A stretch of DNA of 50,325 bases. It comes from Deltaproteobacteria bacterium. Its GTDB lineage: Bacteria; Myxococcota_A; UBA9160; UBA6930. The DNA is taken from contig JAJDAP010000078.1 in NCBI GenBank assembly GCA_029261795.1, forward strand, positions 1 through 50,325, in the 5' to 3' direction. Below, piece by piece: positions 33,727-41,491 of this stretch (position 1 is the stretch's first letter; every line of letters begins with the position of its first letter). Both the position numbers and the translations under genes were made by a program. Below the pieces are notes generated by a model. It ran no database searches, was not told the origin of the DNA, and saw nothing but the letters and a program-made list of their open reading frames with translations.

Positions 33727-34320
33727 TCAGGAAGCGTCCCTCGCACGGGTTCGCGCGCGTTCGAGATCTTCCGGGGTGTCGACGTCCAGCGTTCCCGTCG
33801 GGAACGGCACGATCGTGGCCGACTTTCCGCGCAGCACGGCCTTTGCCCCTGCGTCGCCCGTGAGCTCGAGGAGGGCTTCGTAGTGTGAGCGATCGAACAG
33901 GGCCGGGGGGCCGATCGTCCCGTCCTGGTACTCGCAGGCGGCCAGTGGCCGGCCCGCGCGGTAGTGCTCGATCAAGGCGTCGAGGGTTTCCGGGCGCAGC
34001 GTCGGCTGATCACCGAGCAGAAGCACGGCTGCGTCGAAATCGTGGGCGGCGCGAATGCCGCAGCCGATCGAACTCGCGAGCCCGGATGCCCAAGCGCGAT
34101 TGTCGACGAACCGCGCACCGCAGTCCCCGAGCGCCGTGCGGACCTCGTCGGCGGAGGCGCCGGTCACGACGAAGACGGCGTCGGCCTGGGACTGGAGCGC
34201 CGCGTCGACGGCATGCGAGATCAGCGGGCGACCCGCCAGCAATGCGAGCAGCTTCGGGGCGCCCATGCGGCGCGATCCGCCCGCCGCGAGGACGATGGCG
34301 GCGACTCGCGAAGCAGCCAA
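33727..34320 (-). CDS. MocA-like molybdenum-cofactor cytidylyltransferase/NTP transferase
   Basis: The 197-residue protein has the nucleotidyltransferase motif VLAAGGSRRMGAPKLL near its N-terminus, FVVTGASADEV, AVLLLGDQPTLRPETLDALI and the C-terminal DVDTPEDLE metal-site motif. MocA transfers CMP to molybdopterin for xanthine-dehydrogenase-type enzymes. TTG 34320, just after the XdhC stop, gives the normal length; TTG 34371 is an alternative that would overlap xdhC. Pairing with XdhC supports the assignment. Confidence 0.85.
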   Translation of the reverse strand: MAASRVAAIVLAAGGSRRMGAPKLLALLAGRPLISHAVDAALQSQADAVFVVTGASADEVRTALGDCGARFVDNRAWASGLASSIGCGIRAAHDFDAAVLLLGDQPTLRPETLDALIEHYRAGRPLAACEYQDGTIGPPALFDRSHYEALLELTGDAGAKAVLRGKSATIVPFPTGTLDVDTPEDLERARTRARDAS

Positions 34321-34322
34321 TG

Positions 34323-35414
34323 CTAGGCGTTCTCCGGATCGTGGATCGGCCCCTTGCGATCCCGAAGCCAACCACCCGAGCGCGAACTCGCAACCGCCTG
34401 GATCTCCGCCGCGATCGAAAGCGCGATGGTTTCCGGCGCGTCGGCACCGAGATCGAGCCCGGCGGGCGCGAAGATCCGCTCGCGATCCGCGGCTTCGTCG
34501 AGGGCGATCCCTTCGCTGGCGAGGTCCGAGAGGAGATCGTCGGTCCTTCGCCTCGGCCCGAGCATGGCGAGGTAGGGCGACGGCGTTGCGAGCAGGTCCT
34601 TCAGCAACGCCCGATCATTCAGGTAGTGATGGGTCATAACGACGCAGTAGGTCTCGGGCCCCGGGTCCGCGTGTGCCACGGCCGCGTCGATCGGTGTGCA
34701 CACGACCTCTGCGCCGGGAAAACGCTCGGGACGAGCGGAGGCCGGGCGGTGGTCGAGCACGGAGACATCCCAGCCAAGATCCACCGCGAGCCGGGCCAAA
34801 GGCGAAGCATCCGGTCCGGCACCGAAGATGACGAGCCGCGTCGGCGGACGGAAACACTCGATCGCGATGCGTTGGCCCTGGTGCGCGAGGCCGCGCCCGC
34901 GGCCGCTCCCGCGTGCCGCCAGCAACGCCTCGTCGACTGGCGGCAAGGACAGTGTGCCGATGGCGCCCTGGTCGCGGGGCAGGGCGCGGCGCTCACCGGC
35001 GCGCGGGCCGCTGATGGCCGTTGCCATTGCGGCGGGCCGCCGCGAACGAATCCAGTCAGCGAGCCAGTGAAGCGGACCCGGTGAGTCCCGATCGACCCGT
35101 TCGAGCCATACTTCGACGACGCCGGCGCAGCCGAGCCCGAGACCCCAGACGAGATCGTCCTCGTTCGTCGCGTCGTAGTGGACGAGCACCGCCTCGCCGG
35201 TTTCGAGCACGCGCTTCGCGTGTTCGAGGAGGTCGCCCTCGAGGCAGCCGCCACTGATGAGCCCGATCATCTGGTCACCCGCCGTCACCAACAACCGAGC
35301 CCCGGCGCGTCGATAGGTCGACCCTTCGACATGGACGACGCTCGCCAGCACGCCGGCCTCTTCGGCCTCGCAGAGGCGATCGAAGGCCGCCAGAATCTCC
35401 TGAAGTTCTTTCAG
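34323..35414 (-). CDS. XdhC/CoxI-family molybdoenzyme maturation protein (CTG start)
   Basis: The 363-residue protein has the XdhC N-terminal block ASVVHVEGSTYRRAGARLLV with GLISGGCLEGDLLEHA, and a C-terminal Rossmann part RLVIFGAGPDASPLARLAVD, VMTHHYLNDRALL and YLAMLGPRRR. XdhC inserts sulfurated molybdenum cofactor into xanthine dehydrogenase-like enzymes; none is in the window. No ATG, GTG or TTG fits. CTG 35414 has AAGGAG six bases upstream and gives LKELQEILAAFDRL, so a CTG start is proposed. Confidence 0.85.
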   Translation of the reverse strand: MKELQEILAAFDRLCEAEEAGVLASVVHVEGSTYRRAGARLLVTAGDQMIGLISGGCLEGDLLEHAKRVLETGEAVLVHYDATNEDDLVWGLGLGCAGVVEVWLERVDRDSPGPLHWLADWIRSRRPAAMATAISGPRAGERRALPRDQGAIGTLSLPPVDEALLAARGSGRGRGLAHQGQRIAIECFRPPTRLVIFGAGPDASPLARLAVDLGWDVSVLDHRPASARPERFPGAEVVCTPIDAAVAHADPGPETYCVVMTHHYLNDRALLKDLLATPSPYLAMLGPRRRTDDLLSDLASEGIALDEAADRERIFAPAGLDLGADAPETIALSIAAEIQAVASSRSGGWLRDRKGPIHDPENA

Positions 35415-35456
35415 CTGCCGCTCCTTCCGAATCGAATCCTGAAACGAGGATAGCCA

Positions 35457-35957
35457 GTGTCCGAAGCCATCGTGCGGCTCGCCGAGCCAAGAGATCTGCC
35501 GGCGGTCAACGAGATCTACAACGACTATGTGGAAACGACGCCGATCACCTTCGATGCGACACCGTGGAGTGTCGAGGATCGTCGGCCCTGGTTCGAACGG
35601 TTTGCTGCGAAGGGCCGCTACCGGCTGATGGTCGCCGAGGAGGCGGGACAGGTGATCGGCTACGCCGGCACGCTGCCGTACCGCGCCAAGGCCGCCTACG
35701 AAACCACGGTGGAGACGACGATCTATCTGCGCCGGGGCGCAGAAGGGGCCGGCCTCGGCGGCCGTCTCTACGAAGCCCTGTTCGCCTCCCTGGATGGCGA
35801 GGACATTCACTGCCTGTTGGCCGGCATCACGCTGCCGAACCCGGATTCGATTCGCCTCCACGAACGTCTGGGCTTCCGTCTGACCGGAACGCTCCCCGAA
35901 GTGGGCCGAAAGCTCGGCCGCTTCTGGGATGTCGCCTGGTACGCACGGATGCTCTGA
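35457..35957 (+). CDS. GNAT acetyltransferase, phosphinothricin/methionine-sulfone type
   Basis: The 166-residue protein resembles PAT/MnaT enzymes: IVRLAEPRDLPAVNEIYNDY, TPITFDATPWSVEDRRPWF, GYAGTLPYRAKAAYETTVE and YLRRGAEGAGLGGRLYEALF with the acetyl-CoA motif, ending in GFRLTGTLPEVGRKLGRFWD. Members acetylate glutamine-like toxic amino acids. GTG 35457 has GAGGA upstream. It diverges from xdhC. Confidence 0.9.
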   Translation: MSEAIVRLAEPRDLPAVNEIYNDYVETTPITFDATPWSVEDRRPWFERFAAKGRYRLMVAEEAGQVIGYAGTLPYRAKAAYETTVETTIYLRRGAEGAGLGGRLYEALFASLDGEDIHCLLAGITLPNPDSIRLHERLGFRLTGTLPEVGRKLGRFWDVAWYARML

Positions 35958-35967
35958 ACCGAGCGGC

Positions 35968-38118
35968 TCAGGAGAGGACGTTGGTGGCCTCTCGGAGCAG
36001 CGGGCTCTCGGCACCGCTGGTAGTGACCCAGAGTTGGTGGACGGCGCGGGTGGCGCCGACGTGGAGCAGGCGACGGGCCTTCGGAGACATGTCGAAGAAC
36101 TCGGCGTTGACGCCGACCAGGATCACGTAGTCGAACTCCAGGCCCTTGACCTGGGCAATCTCGGTGACCTCGATTCCCGGGGCGAAGCGGAAATCCTGTC
36201 GCGTCACGTGGTGGAGCCGGGGGACATCGCAGCGCCCGAGCCCTTCGTAGTAGATCTCGGACAACTCCGCCGACGGCGTCAGGACTGCGACCGACGCCAT
36301 CGCTTCGGAGGACGCGAGGTGGATCAGGGCGTCCGCCAGTGACGCGATGCAGGCCCCGTGATCCGTGTGGTGGAACAACTCGACCGGTGGGCCGCTTCGC
36401 GTCGTGATCAGCGGAGATTCGTCCTCCCGTAGTTCGCCTAACACCGATACGGCGAAGCGTGCGATCTCGTCCGACGAGCGATAGCTCACCTGCAGCGTGT
36501 CGATCTCCGTGCCGGAGATTCCCAGATGTCGGAAGAACGCGGACCAGGACGTGAAGCCGGTTTCGGCCATCACGTGTTGTTGGGTGTCGCCGGCCAGGGT
36601 CAGGCTTCTGTGATCGTCCAAGCAATCCATCAGCACGCGGACCTCGAGTGGCGAGAAATCCTGGACCTCGTCGATCGCTACGTGGCGATAACGCACGGGC
36701 TCCCCGCCAGGTCCCGGAATCGGGCCGATCCGCAGCTGCCAGGCGCGCAGCAGGATGGCGTCGTCCTCCGGGTCGAGCTCGGCTTCGGCGTCCTTGTCCC
36801 CGTCGAGGAACGCCTGCACGGGTTCGAGATTGGTGCGAGACAGGCGCGCCACTTCTTCGAGTTGCTTGCGGCTCAATGAACCGGGCGCCTCTCTTTCGAA
36901 GACCTCGGCAAGCAGTTCGGCGTCGGTGAGGACGCTGATCCAATCGTCCACGGCCTGACGCCAGGTCGGTTTTCCCGGAGTCCTCGCGATCTGTCGCTCG
37001 AGGGCAGACAACAAGGCGGGGTGGAGTTTGAGACGTTGGGTCAAAGCGGTGGTGTCTTCGCGCTGGCGGTCGGGCAGTGCGCCGAACAACCGCTTCCTTT
37101 GCTGGGCCGCCCACTCCTGGTAGGTGCAGACCCGCACGCCACCCACGCCGAGAGCCGGCAGCACATGGCTCACGTAGTCGCGCAGGCCAGGCGAGAACAC
37201 CACGAAGAGCGTGTCCGGCGAGTCGATCAACGGATCTTCGTAGGCCAGGAAGGCGATCCGGTGCAACGCCACGGTCGTCTTGCCCGAACCGGCCGCACCC
37301 CGTATCACGACGTAGCCCGCATTCGGGCGCGTGATCAAGGCGAACTGTTCCGGGTCGATAAGCCCCGCGATGTCCGGCAGACGTTTGTCGGCTCGTTGCT
37401 CGCGGCCGAAGGCGTCGGTGCCGAGCCTTCGATCGCTGAGCGCTTCGCTATGGACCCGCAACGCCGCGCCCTCACCGCCGCCGAGCTTGGGCAAGCTGCG
37501 GGCCGAGCGCAGCCAGCCGCCCTCGGCGTCGGCGTCGACAACGAACACGCCTTCAGGCGACTCCACCCGTTCGAGTGTGCCGCCCCGAATGGTCACCGTG
37601 CGACGGGCGATGACGGTTCCCTCCTGGACGCGGCCGCTGATGTCCTCTTCGAACTCGTCGCCTTGTTGGTAGCGGTAGAACAACTGGGCGATCGGAGCGT
37701 GGCGCCAGTCGACGATGCGCAGGCCGCTATCCAGGCGTGTGGCCTTGCCGAGACAGACATCTCGGGTTCGCCCGCCCTCGTCGAGACGAAGGTGCGCGAA
37801 GTACGGCGAGCTGCGATCCACCCGCGGTGTCTCCCGCGATTTTCGCAGCTGCTCGAGTAGCGCCATCTGCACGTTCCAGCGCGTGTTCAACGAAGAGCGC
37901 TCGAAGAAGTCCATTTCGCCTTGAAGCAGCTGCTCGCGGATGTGTTCGAGATCGTCGACCAGATTGTCTTCGGAGGGCGCAGCGGGCTCGCCGGCGCGTT
38001 CGAGCGTGTCACTCACCTTGCCAAGCAGGTCGAGTTCTTCGGTGACGATGCGGTCCGGCACACGTGCCTCCGAACGCGGGGAATGCTCGGGTTTAGAGCA
38101 TCTCGCGGGAGTTTCCAA
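35968..38118 (-). CDS. HelD-like superfamily 1 helicase
   Basis: The 716-residue protein begins with a helical N-terminal domain (EELDLLGKVSDTLER, HIREQLLQGEMDFFER), then has Walker A GAAGSGKTT at 274-282, HRIAFLAYED, VAIDEVQDFSPLEVRVLMD (Walker B), LTLAGDTQQHVM, SYRSSDEIARFA and a C-terminal LLHVGATRAVHQLWV. This order matches HelD/helicase IV-type proteins, which in Gram-positives recycle RNA polymerase. Here it could act on DNA or RNAP. GTG 38061, after GGAGG, is an alternative start. Confidence 0.87.
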   Translation of the reverse strand: METPARCSKPEHSPRSEARVPDRIVTEELDLLGKVSDTLERAGEPAAPSEDNLVDDLEHIREQLLQGEMDFFERSSLNTRWNVQMALLEQLRKSRETPRVDRSSPYFAHLRLDEGGRTRDVCLGKATRLDSGLRIVDWRHAPIAQLFYRYQQGDEFEEDISGRVQEGTVIARRTVTIRGGTLERVESPEGVFVVDADAEGGWLRSARSLPKLGGGEGAALRVHSEALSDRRLGTDAFGREQRADKRLPDIAGLIDPEQFALITRPNAGYVVIRGAAGSGKTTVALHRIAFLAYEDPLIDSPDTLFVVFSPGLRDYVSHVLPALGVGGVRVCTYQEWAAQQRKRLFGALPDRQREDTTALTQRLKLHPALLSALERQIARTPGKPTWRQAVDDWISVLTDAELLAEVFEREAPGSLSRKQLEEVARLSRTNLEPVQAFLDGDKDAEAELDPEDDAILLRAWQLRIGPIPGPGGEPVRYRHVAIDEVQDFSPLEVRVLMDCLDDHRSLTLAGDTQQHVMAETGFTSWSAFFRHLGISGTEIDTLQVSYRSSDEIARFAVSVLGELREDESPLITTRSGPPVELFHHTDHGACIASLADALIHLASSEAMASVAVLTPSAELSEIYYEGLGRCDVPRLHHVTRQDFRFAPGIEVTEIAQVKGLEFDYVILVGVNAEFFDMSPKARRLLHVGATRAVHQLWVTTSGAESPLLREATNVLS

Positions 38119-38160
38119 GCACGATTGCAGGGTTGGCGCTGACGTTTCAGCGTCGTAGAA

Positions 38161-40056
38161 TCAACCGCCGTTTTCCTCGTTTCCGTCGCTGGCCGCCGCG
38201 GCTTCGCGTTCGGGCACAGCGCGGTAGCCTCGCGCTGCGAGGCCGGCGATAGCGGCGGCCTCCTCGTCGATGTGGATCGCGGCGCGGGCGAGTTCGCCCG
38301 GTTGGGGAGCCATCTCCGACCAGGCCGGGATCATTTCACCATCGCGCTCCACCGCCAGCACCAGGAACGGGTCGACGGTGCCTTCGATCGAGCGCTCCTT
38401 CGTCGCTTCGCCCTCGGGAAGGCCCTCGAACACGAACGAGCGCACCTCGGCATCGCGATGTCGGAAGCGCACGTTCCAGCGCTCGACATCCTTCGGCCGA
38501 TCGAACAGCACGCGCCCTTCCATCTTCTCGACGATTCGCTCGCCGACGGCCTGGGTATCTCGCCCGATCGCGACGTAGGCCCGAGGCACGCGGTAATCGT
38601 CCTTGGCCTCGGCGGCGAAGTGGCCGTTGACCTGGGCGTTCGCCGTCATCGCGATGACGGTATGGGCTCGCTCCAGGCGCATGCGCGCGAGCGTCCGCTC
38701 GGCGAGAGCGTCGCCGAAGACGACGCCGTAGCCCTGCACCTCGGCGGCATGGCAGTGGTTCGGGTTCGAGTCCACGAACACGATCTGGTCCTCCTCCCGC
38801 TGGATCTCCTCGGCCAACGCGAAGGCGAGTTCCTCTGCGCCCAGGATCACCACGGTCTTGCGACCAGCACCACGGACGTTGAGCAACCGAGCCATGAACG
38901 GGGCCGAGCCGCCCTGGACGATCACCGTCACGGCGATGGTCAGGAATACGAGGGCCCGAATCTGATCGCCACCAGCCATGCCAGCGTCGTCGAGGGCGGC
39001 AGCGGCCAGGGACGCAATGGCTGCGGCGACGACGCCGCGCGGCCCGACCCAGGAGAGGAAGGCCCGCTCGCGCAGCGAAAAGTCCGAGCCCTGGGTCGAG
39101 AGTCCGACACCCACTGGACGAACCAACAACGCCAGCGCGGCGACGGTGAGCAGTCCCGGGATTCCAAGTGCGGTGACATCGGCAAGCCGGACGTCGGCGG
39201 CCAGCAGTACGAACAAGATCCCGATCAGACCGATCGTCAGATGTTCCTGGAACTCGCCGAGTTCGACGGCCACGTGCTTCTCGAGGTTGCCGACCACGAC
39301 GCCACCGACCGTGACCGCGAGGATCCCGCTGTCGGTCAGCCACGCCTCGCAGAGTTCGAAGGCGACCAGCGCCGCACCCAGGGCCACCAGGTTCTCGAGC
39401 CCTTCGGGAACTGCCCGACGCACCCGCAACAATCCGACCAGGAGCAGGCCGAACACGAGCCCGGCGCCGGTTCCGAAGCCGATTCTCGCCATCAAGCCCC
39501 ATGCGCCCGAGGCGAAGCTGTCGATTCCCGGTGCCACGACGATCTGCAGGGTGACTGCTGCAACGATGGCGCCGACGGGATCGATCAACAGACCCTCGGC
39601 TTCGAGAACCGTCGCAAGCCGTGGCCGCAGTGAGACATTGCGCAGGATCGGGCGAACCACCGTCGGCCCGGTGACGATGACGAGCGAGCCGAACAGGGCG
39701 GACAGTCCCAGCGGCCAGCCGAGAATGAAGTAGGCGGCCGCCGCAGCGCCGGCCATCGTCACGATCGCACCCACGGTGACGAGCCGTCGGATCGGGGTCG
39801 CCTCTCGACGCAGGCGTCGCATGTCGAGGTTGAGTCCGCCCTCGAACAGGATGATCGCCACGGCCAGCGCCACGATCGAAGGCAGGCCGCCGCCTAACGA
39901 GTCGGGGACGATCCAGCCGAGGACGTCGGGTCCCAGCGCAACCCCGGCGCCGAGCAGGAAGACGATGCTCGGCACTCGCGTGTGACGAGCGACGAGCTGG
40001 CAGGTGACCCCGACGCCCAGCGCGAGGGCGAACGTGAAGCTGGGCGTGGCATGCAC
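38161..40056 (-). CDS. CPA1-type cation/proton antiporter with TrkA-N domain
   Basis: The 631-residue protein has about 12 membrane helices typical of NhaP-type antiporters (LAVAIILFEGGLNLDMRRLR, TGPTVVRPILRN, SWVGPRGVVAAAIASLAA). A cytosolic TrkA-N nucleotide domain follows (VVILGAEELAFALAEEIQ) and then a C-terminal regulatory region. It should exchange Na+ or K+ for protons under nucleotide control. GTG 40056 has GGAG eight bases upstream. A CPA2-type antiporter lies 1.4 kb away. Confidence 0.9.
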   Translation of the reverse strand: MHATPSFTFALALGVGVTCQLVARHTRVPSIVFLLGAGVALGPDVLGWIVPDSLGGGLPSIVALAVAIILFEGGLNLDMRRLRREATPIRRLVTVGAIVTMAGAAAAAYFILGWPLGLSALFGSLVIVTGPTVVRPILRNVSLRPRLATVLEAEGLLIDPVGAIVAAVTLQIVVAPGIDSFASGAWGLMARIGFGTGAGLVFGLLLVGLLRVRRAVPEGLENLVALGAALVAFELCEAWLTDSGILAVTVGGVVVGNLEKHVAVELGEFQEHLTIGLIGILFVLLAADVRLADVTALGIPGLLTVAALALLVRPVGVGLSTQGSDFSLRERAFLSWVGPRGVVAAAIASLAAAALDDAGMAGGDQIRALVFLTIAVTVIVQGGSAPFMARLLNVRGAGRKTVVILGAEELAFALAEEIQREEDQIVFVDSNPNHCHAAEVQGYGVVFGDALAERTLARMRLERAHTVIAMTANAQVNGHFAAEAKDDYRVPRAYVAIGRDTQAVGERIVEKMEGRVLFDRPKDVERWNVRFRHRDAEVRSFVFEGLPEGEATKERSIEGTVDPFLVLAVERDGEMIPAWSEMAPQPGELARAAIHIDEEAAAIAGLAARGYRAVPEREAAAASDGNEENGG

Positions 40057-40106
40057 GTGGGCGACTCCGGGGGCGAGGCCGAACGGGGTCCGTTCGCGCC
40101 GCCTCG

Positions 40107-40601
40107 CTAGGGCTTTGCGGTAGCTGGCTCCGGCACCACGAGGAGCGAGCGGACCTCGGCGACCCCAGGCACAGCCTCGGCGAGGACCGTCGCATGGGAG
40201 CGGACGGCCTCGCTTGGTACGTCTCCCGAGAGGGTGACGACGCCGTCTTCGACCTTTGCACTCACTGCAACATCAGCAAGCACGGCGTCTTCGAGCAGCG
40301 CCTGCTGGACTTTGCGGAACAGCAGATCGTCGGTGGCGTGGAGCCCGACCTGGGTGCGCGCTTCAGCGAGGCCTCGCTGGGCTTCGCGCAAACGCTCGGC
40401 GGCCCCGTCGCGCGCGGATTGGGCCATCGCAAGCTCTTCTTCTCGCTGGGCCAGGGCGGCGCTGGCCTCGTCGGCCTCGAGGTTGGCCCCCTCGAGTGCC
40501 TCCGTCGCCGCTTCGAGCAACTCTTCCTGGGTCGGCTCGCCGCAGCCGATCAACAACACGAGGGGCAAAAGGATCAACAGGGGTCGAAGCCGGGGGGCCA
40601 T
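40107..40601 (-). CDS. BON-domain lipoprotein
   Basis: The 164-residue protein has a lipoprotein signal (LLILLPLVLLIGC), a charged coiled coil (LLEAATEALEGANLEADEAS to AQRGLAEARTQV) and a C-terminal BON domain (KVQQALLEDAVLADVAVSAK, VEDGVVTLSGDVPSEAVR). BON domains bind phospholipid and stabilise the envelope. ATG 40601 follows GAGGAGA. It lies 50 bases upstream of the antiporter start on the same strand, so cotranscription is likely. Confidence 0.87.
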   Translation of the reverse strand: MAPRLRPLLILLPLVLLIGCGEPTQEELLEAATEALEGANLEADEASAALAQREEELAMAQSARDGAAERLREAQRGLAEARTQVGLHATDDLLFRKVQQALLEDAVLADVAVSAKVEDGVVTLSGDVPSEAVRSHATVLAEAVPGVAEVRSLLVVPEPATAKP

Positions 40602-40987
40602 GTCTTGGGTCTCCTCGTCCGCGGCCGCTCAACCGGCCGTCGCACGGTCGAGGTCGATACCATCGATTCGACCCGGATGCCAAGGGCGGGACGGGCAAAG
40701 CGATCGGCACGTTCCCGGGCGGACGCTGGCCGGTTGCCCGGGGCCAAAGACCCACTTCCAGGTTCCGGAACCGGCCTTCGATCGGGATGCCGCCCGGGCG
40801 CAAGAAAGCGGACCCGAATCGGACCCGGACGGCAACCTACACCGTCGGAAACCGGGGTTACGGAGCGCATCAGGGCTCGCATTCAATTCGGGTACTGAAT
40901 CGCGTTCGTCCTGCTGCGTCAAAGTGTCTCCCGGGGACAGCAACCCGCCGCGCGCCCCCGTTGCGGCAACGAAAAAGGACTCCATCA
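40602..40987. other. Intergenic region between divergent genes
   Basis: This 386-base stretch separates the divergent BON lipoprotein and DUF4332 genes and must hold both promoters. I see no gene, clear terminator or repeat; frames across it lack start signals. Confidence 0.6.
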
Positions 40988-41398
40988 ATGGCAAACATGA
41001 AGATCGACGCGGTCGAGGGAATCGGACCCGCTTATGCCGCGAAGTTGCAAGAGGCCGGGATCAAGGACACGGACGCGTACCTCGAGGCGGCATGCACGGC
41101 TCCCGGGCGAAAGGCGCTGGCCGAGACCACCGGCATCAGCAGCAAGCTGATTCTTGGTTGGGCCAACATGGTCGACCTGTGCCGGCTCACAGGCGTCGGA
41201 CCGGAGTTCGCCGAGCTACTCGAAGCCGCCGGCGTCGATACGGTCAAGGAGCTGCGCAACCGCAAGCCCGAGAACCTGGCAACGAAGATGGCGGAAGTGA
41301 ACGAAGAGAAGAAGCTGACGCGCGTCGTCCCGAGCGAGAAGCAGGTGACGGACTGGGTCGCGCAAGCCAAGGAACTCCCGCCGCGAATCGAGCACTGA
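40988..41398 (+). CDS. DUF4332 helix-hairpin-helix protein
   Basis: The 136-residue protein contains two helix-hairpin-helix-like units: IDAVEGIGPAYAAKLQEAGI and LCRLTGVGPEFAELLEAAGV, each followed by a helical segment such as TVKELRNRKPENLATKM. This is the pattern of DUF4332, related to DNA-binding HhH domains. Its role is unknown. AAGGA lies nine bases before ATG 40988. Confidence 0.88.
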   Translation: MANMKIDAVEGIGPAYAAKLQEAGIKDTDAYLEAACTAPGRKALAETTGISSKLILGWANMVDLCRLTGVGPEFAELLEAAGVDTVKELRNRKPENLATKMAEVNEEKKLTRVVPSEKQVTDWVAQAKELPPRIEH

Positions 41399-41491
41399 GC
41401 GCCGATCGTTTCGTTTCGGGAGCGGCAGCTCGCGGTCCAGGGCCGAGCTGCATGACTGATCAGATTTCGGGCGGTCCGTTAGCATCGCAGG

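Noticed and set aside
38272..39633. 453-codon frame opposite the CPA1 antiporter
   Set aside because: It is an antisense shadow of a well supported membrane protein; composition is arginine/histidine/glutamine-rich and matches no family.
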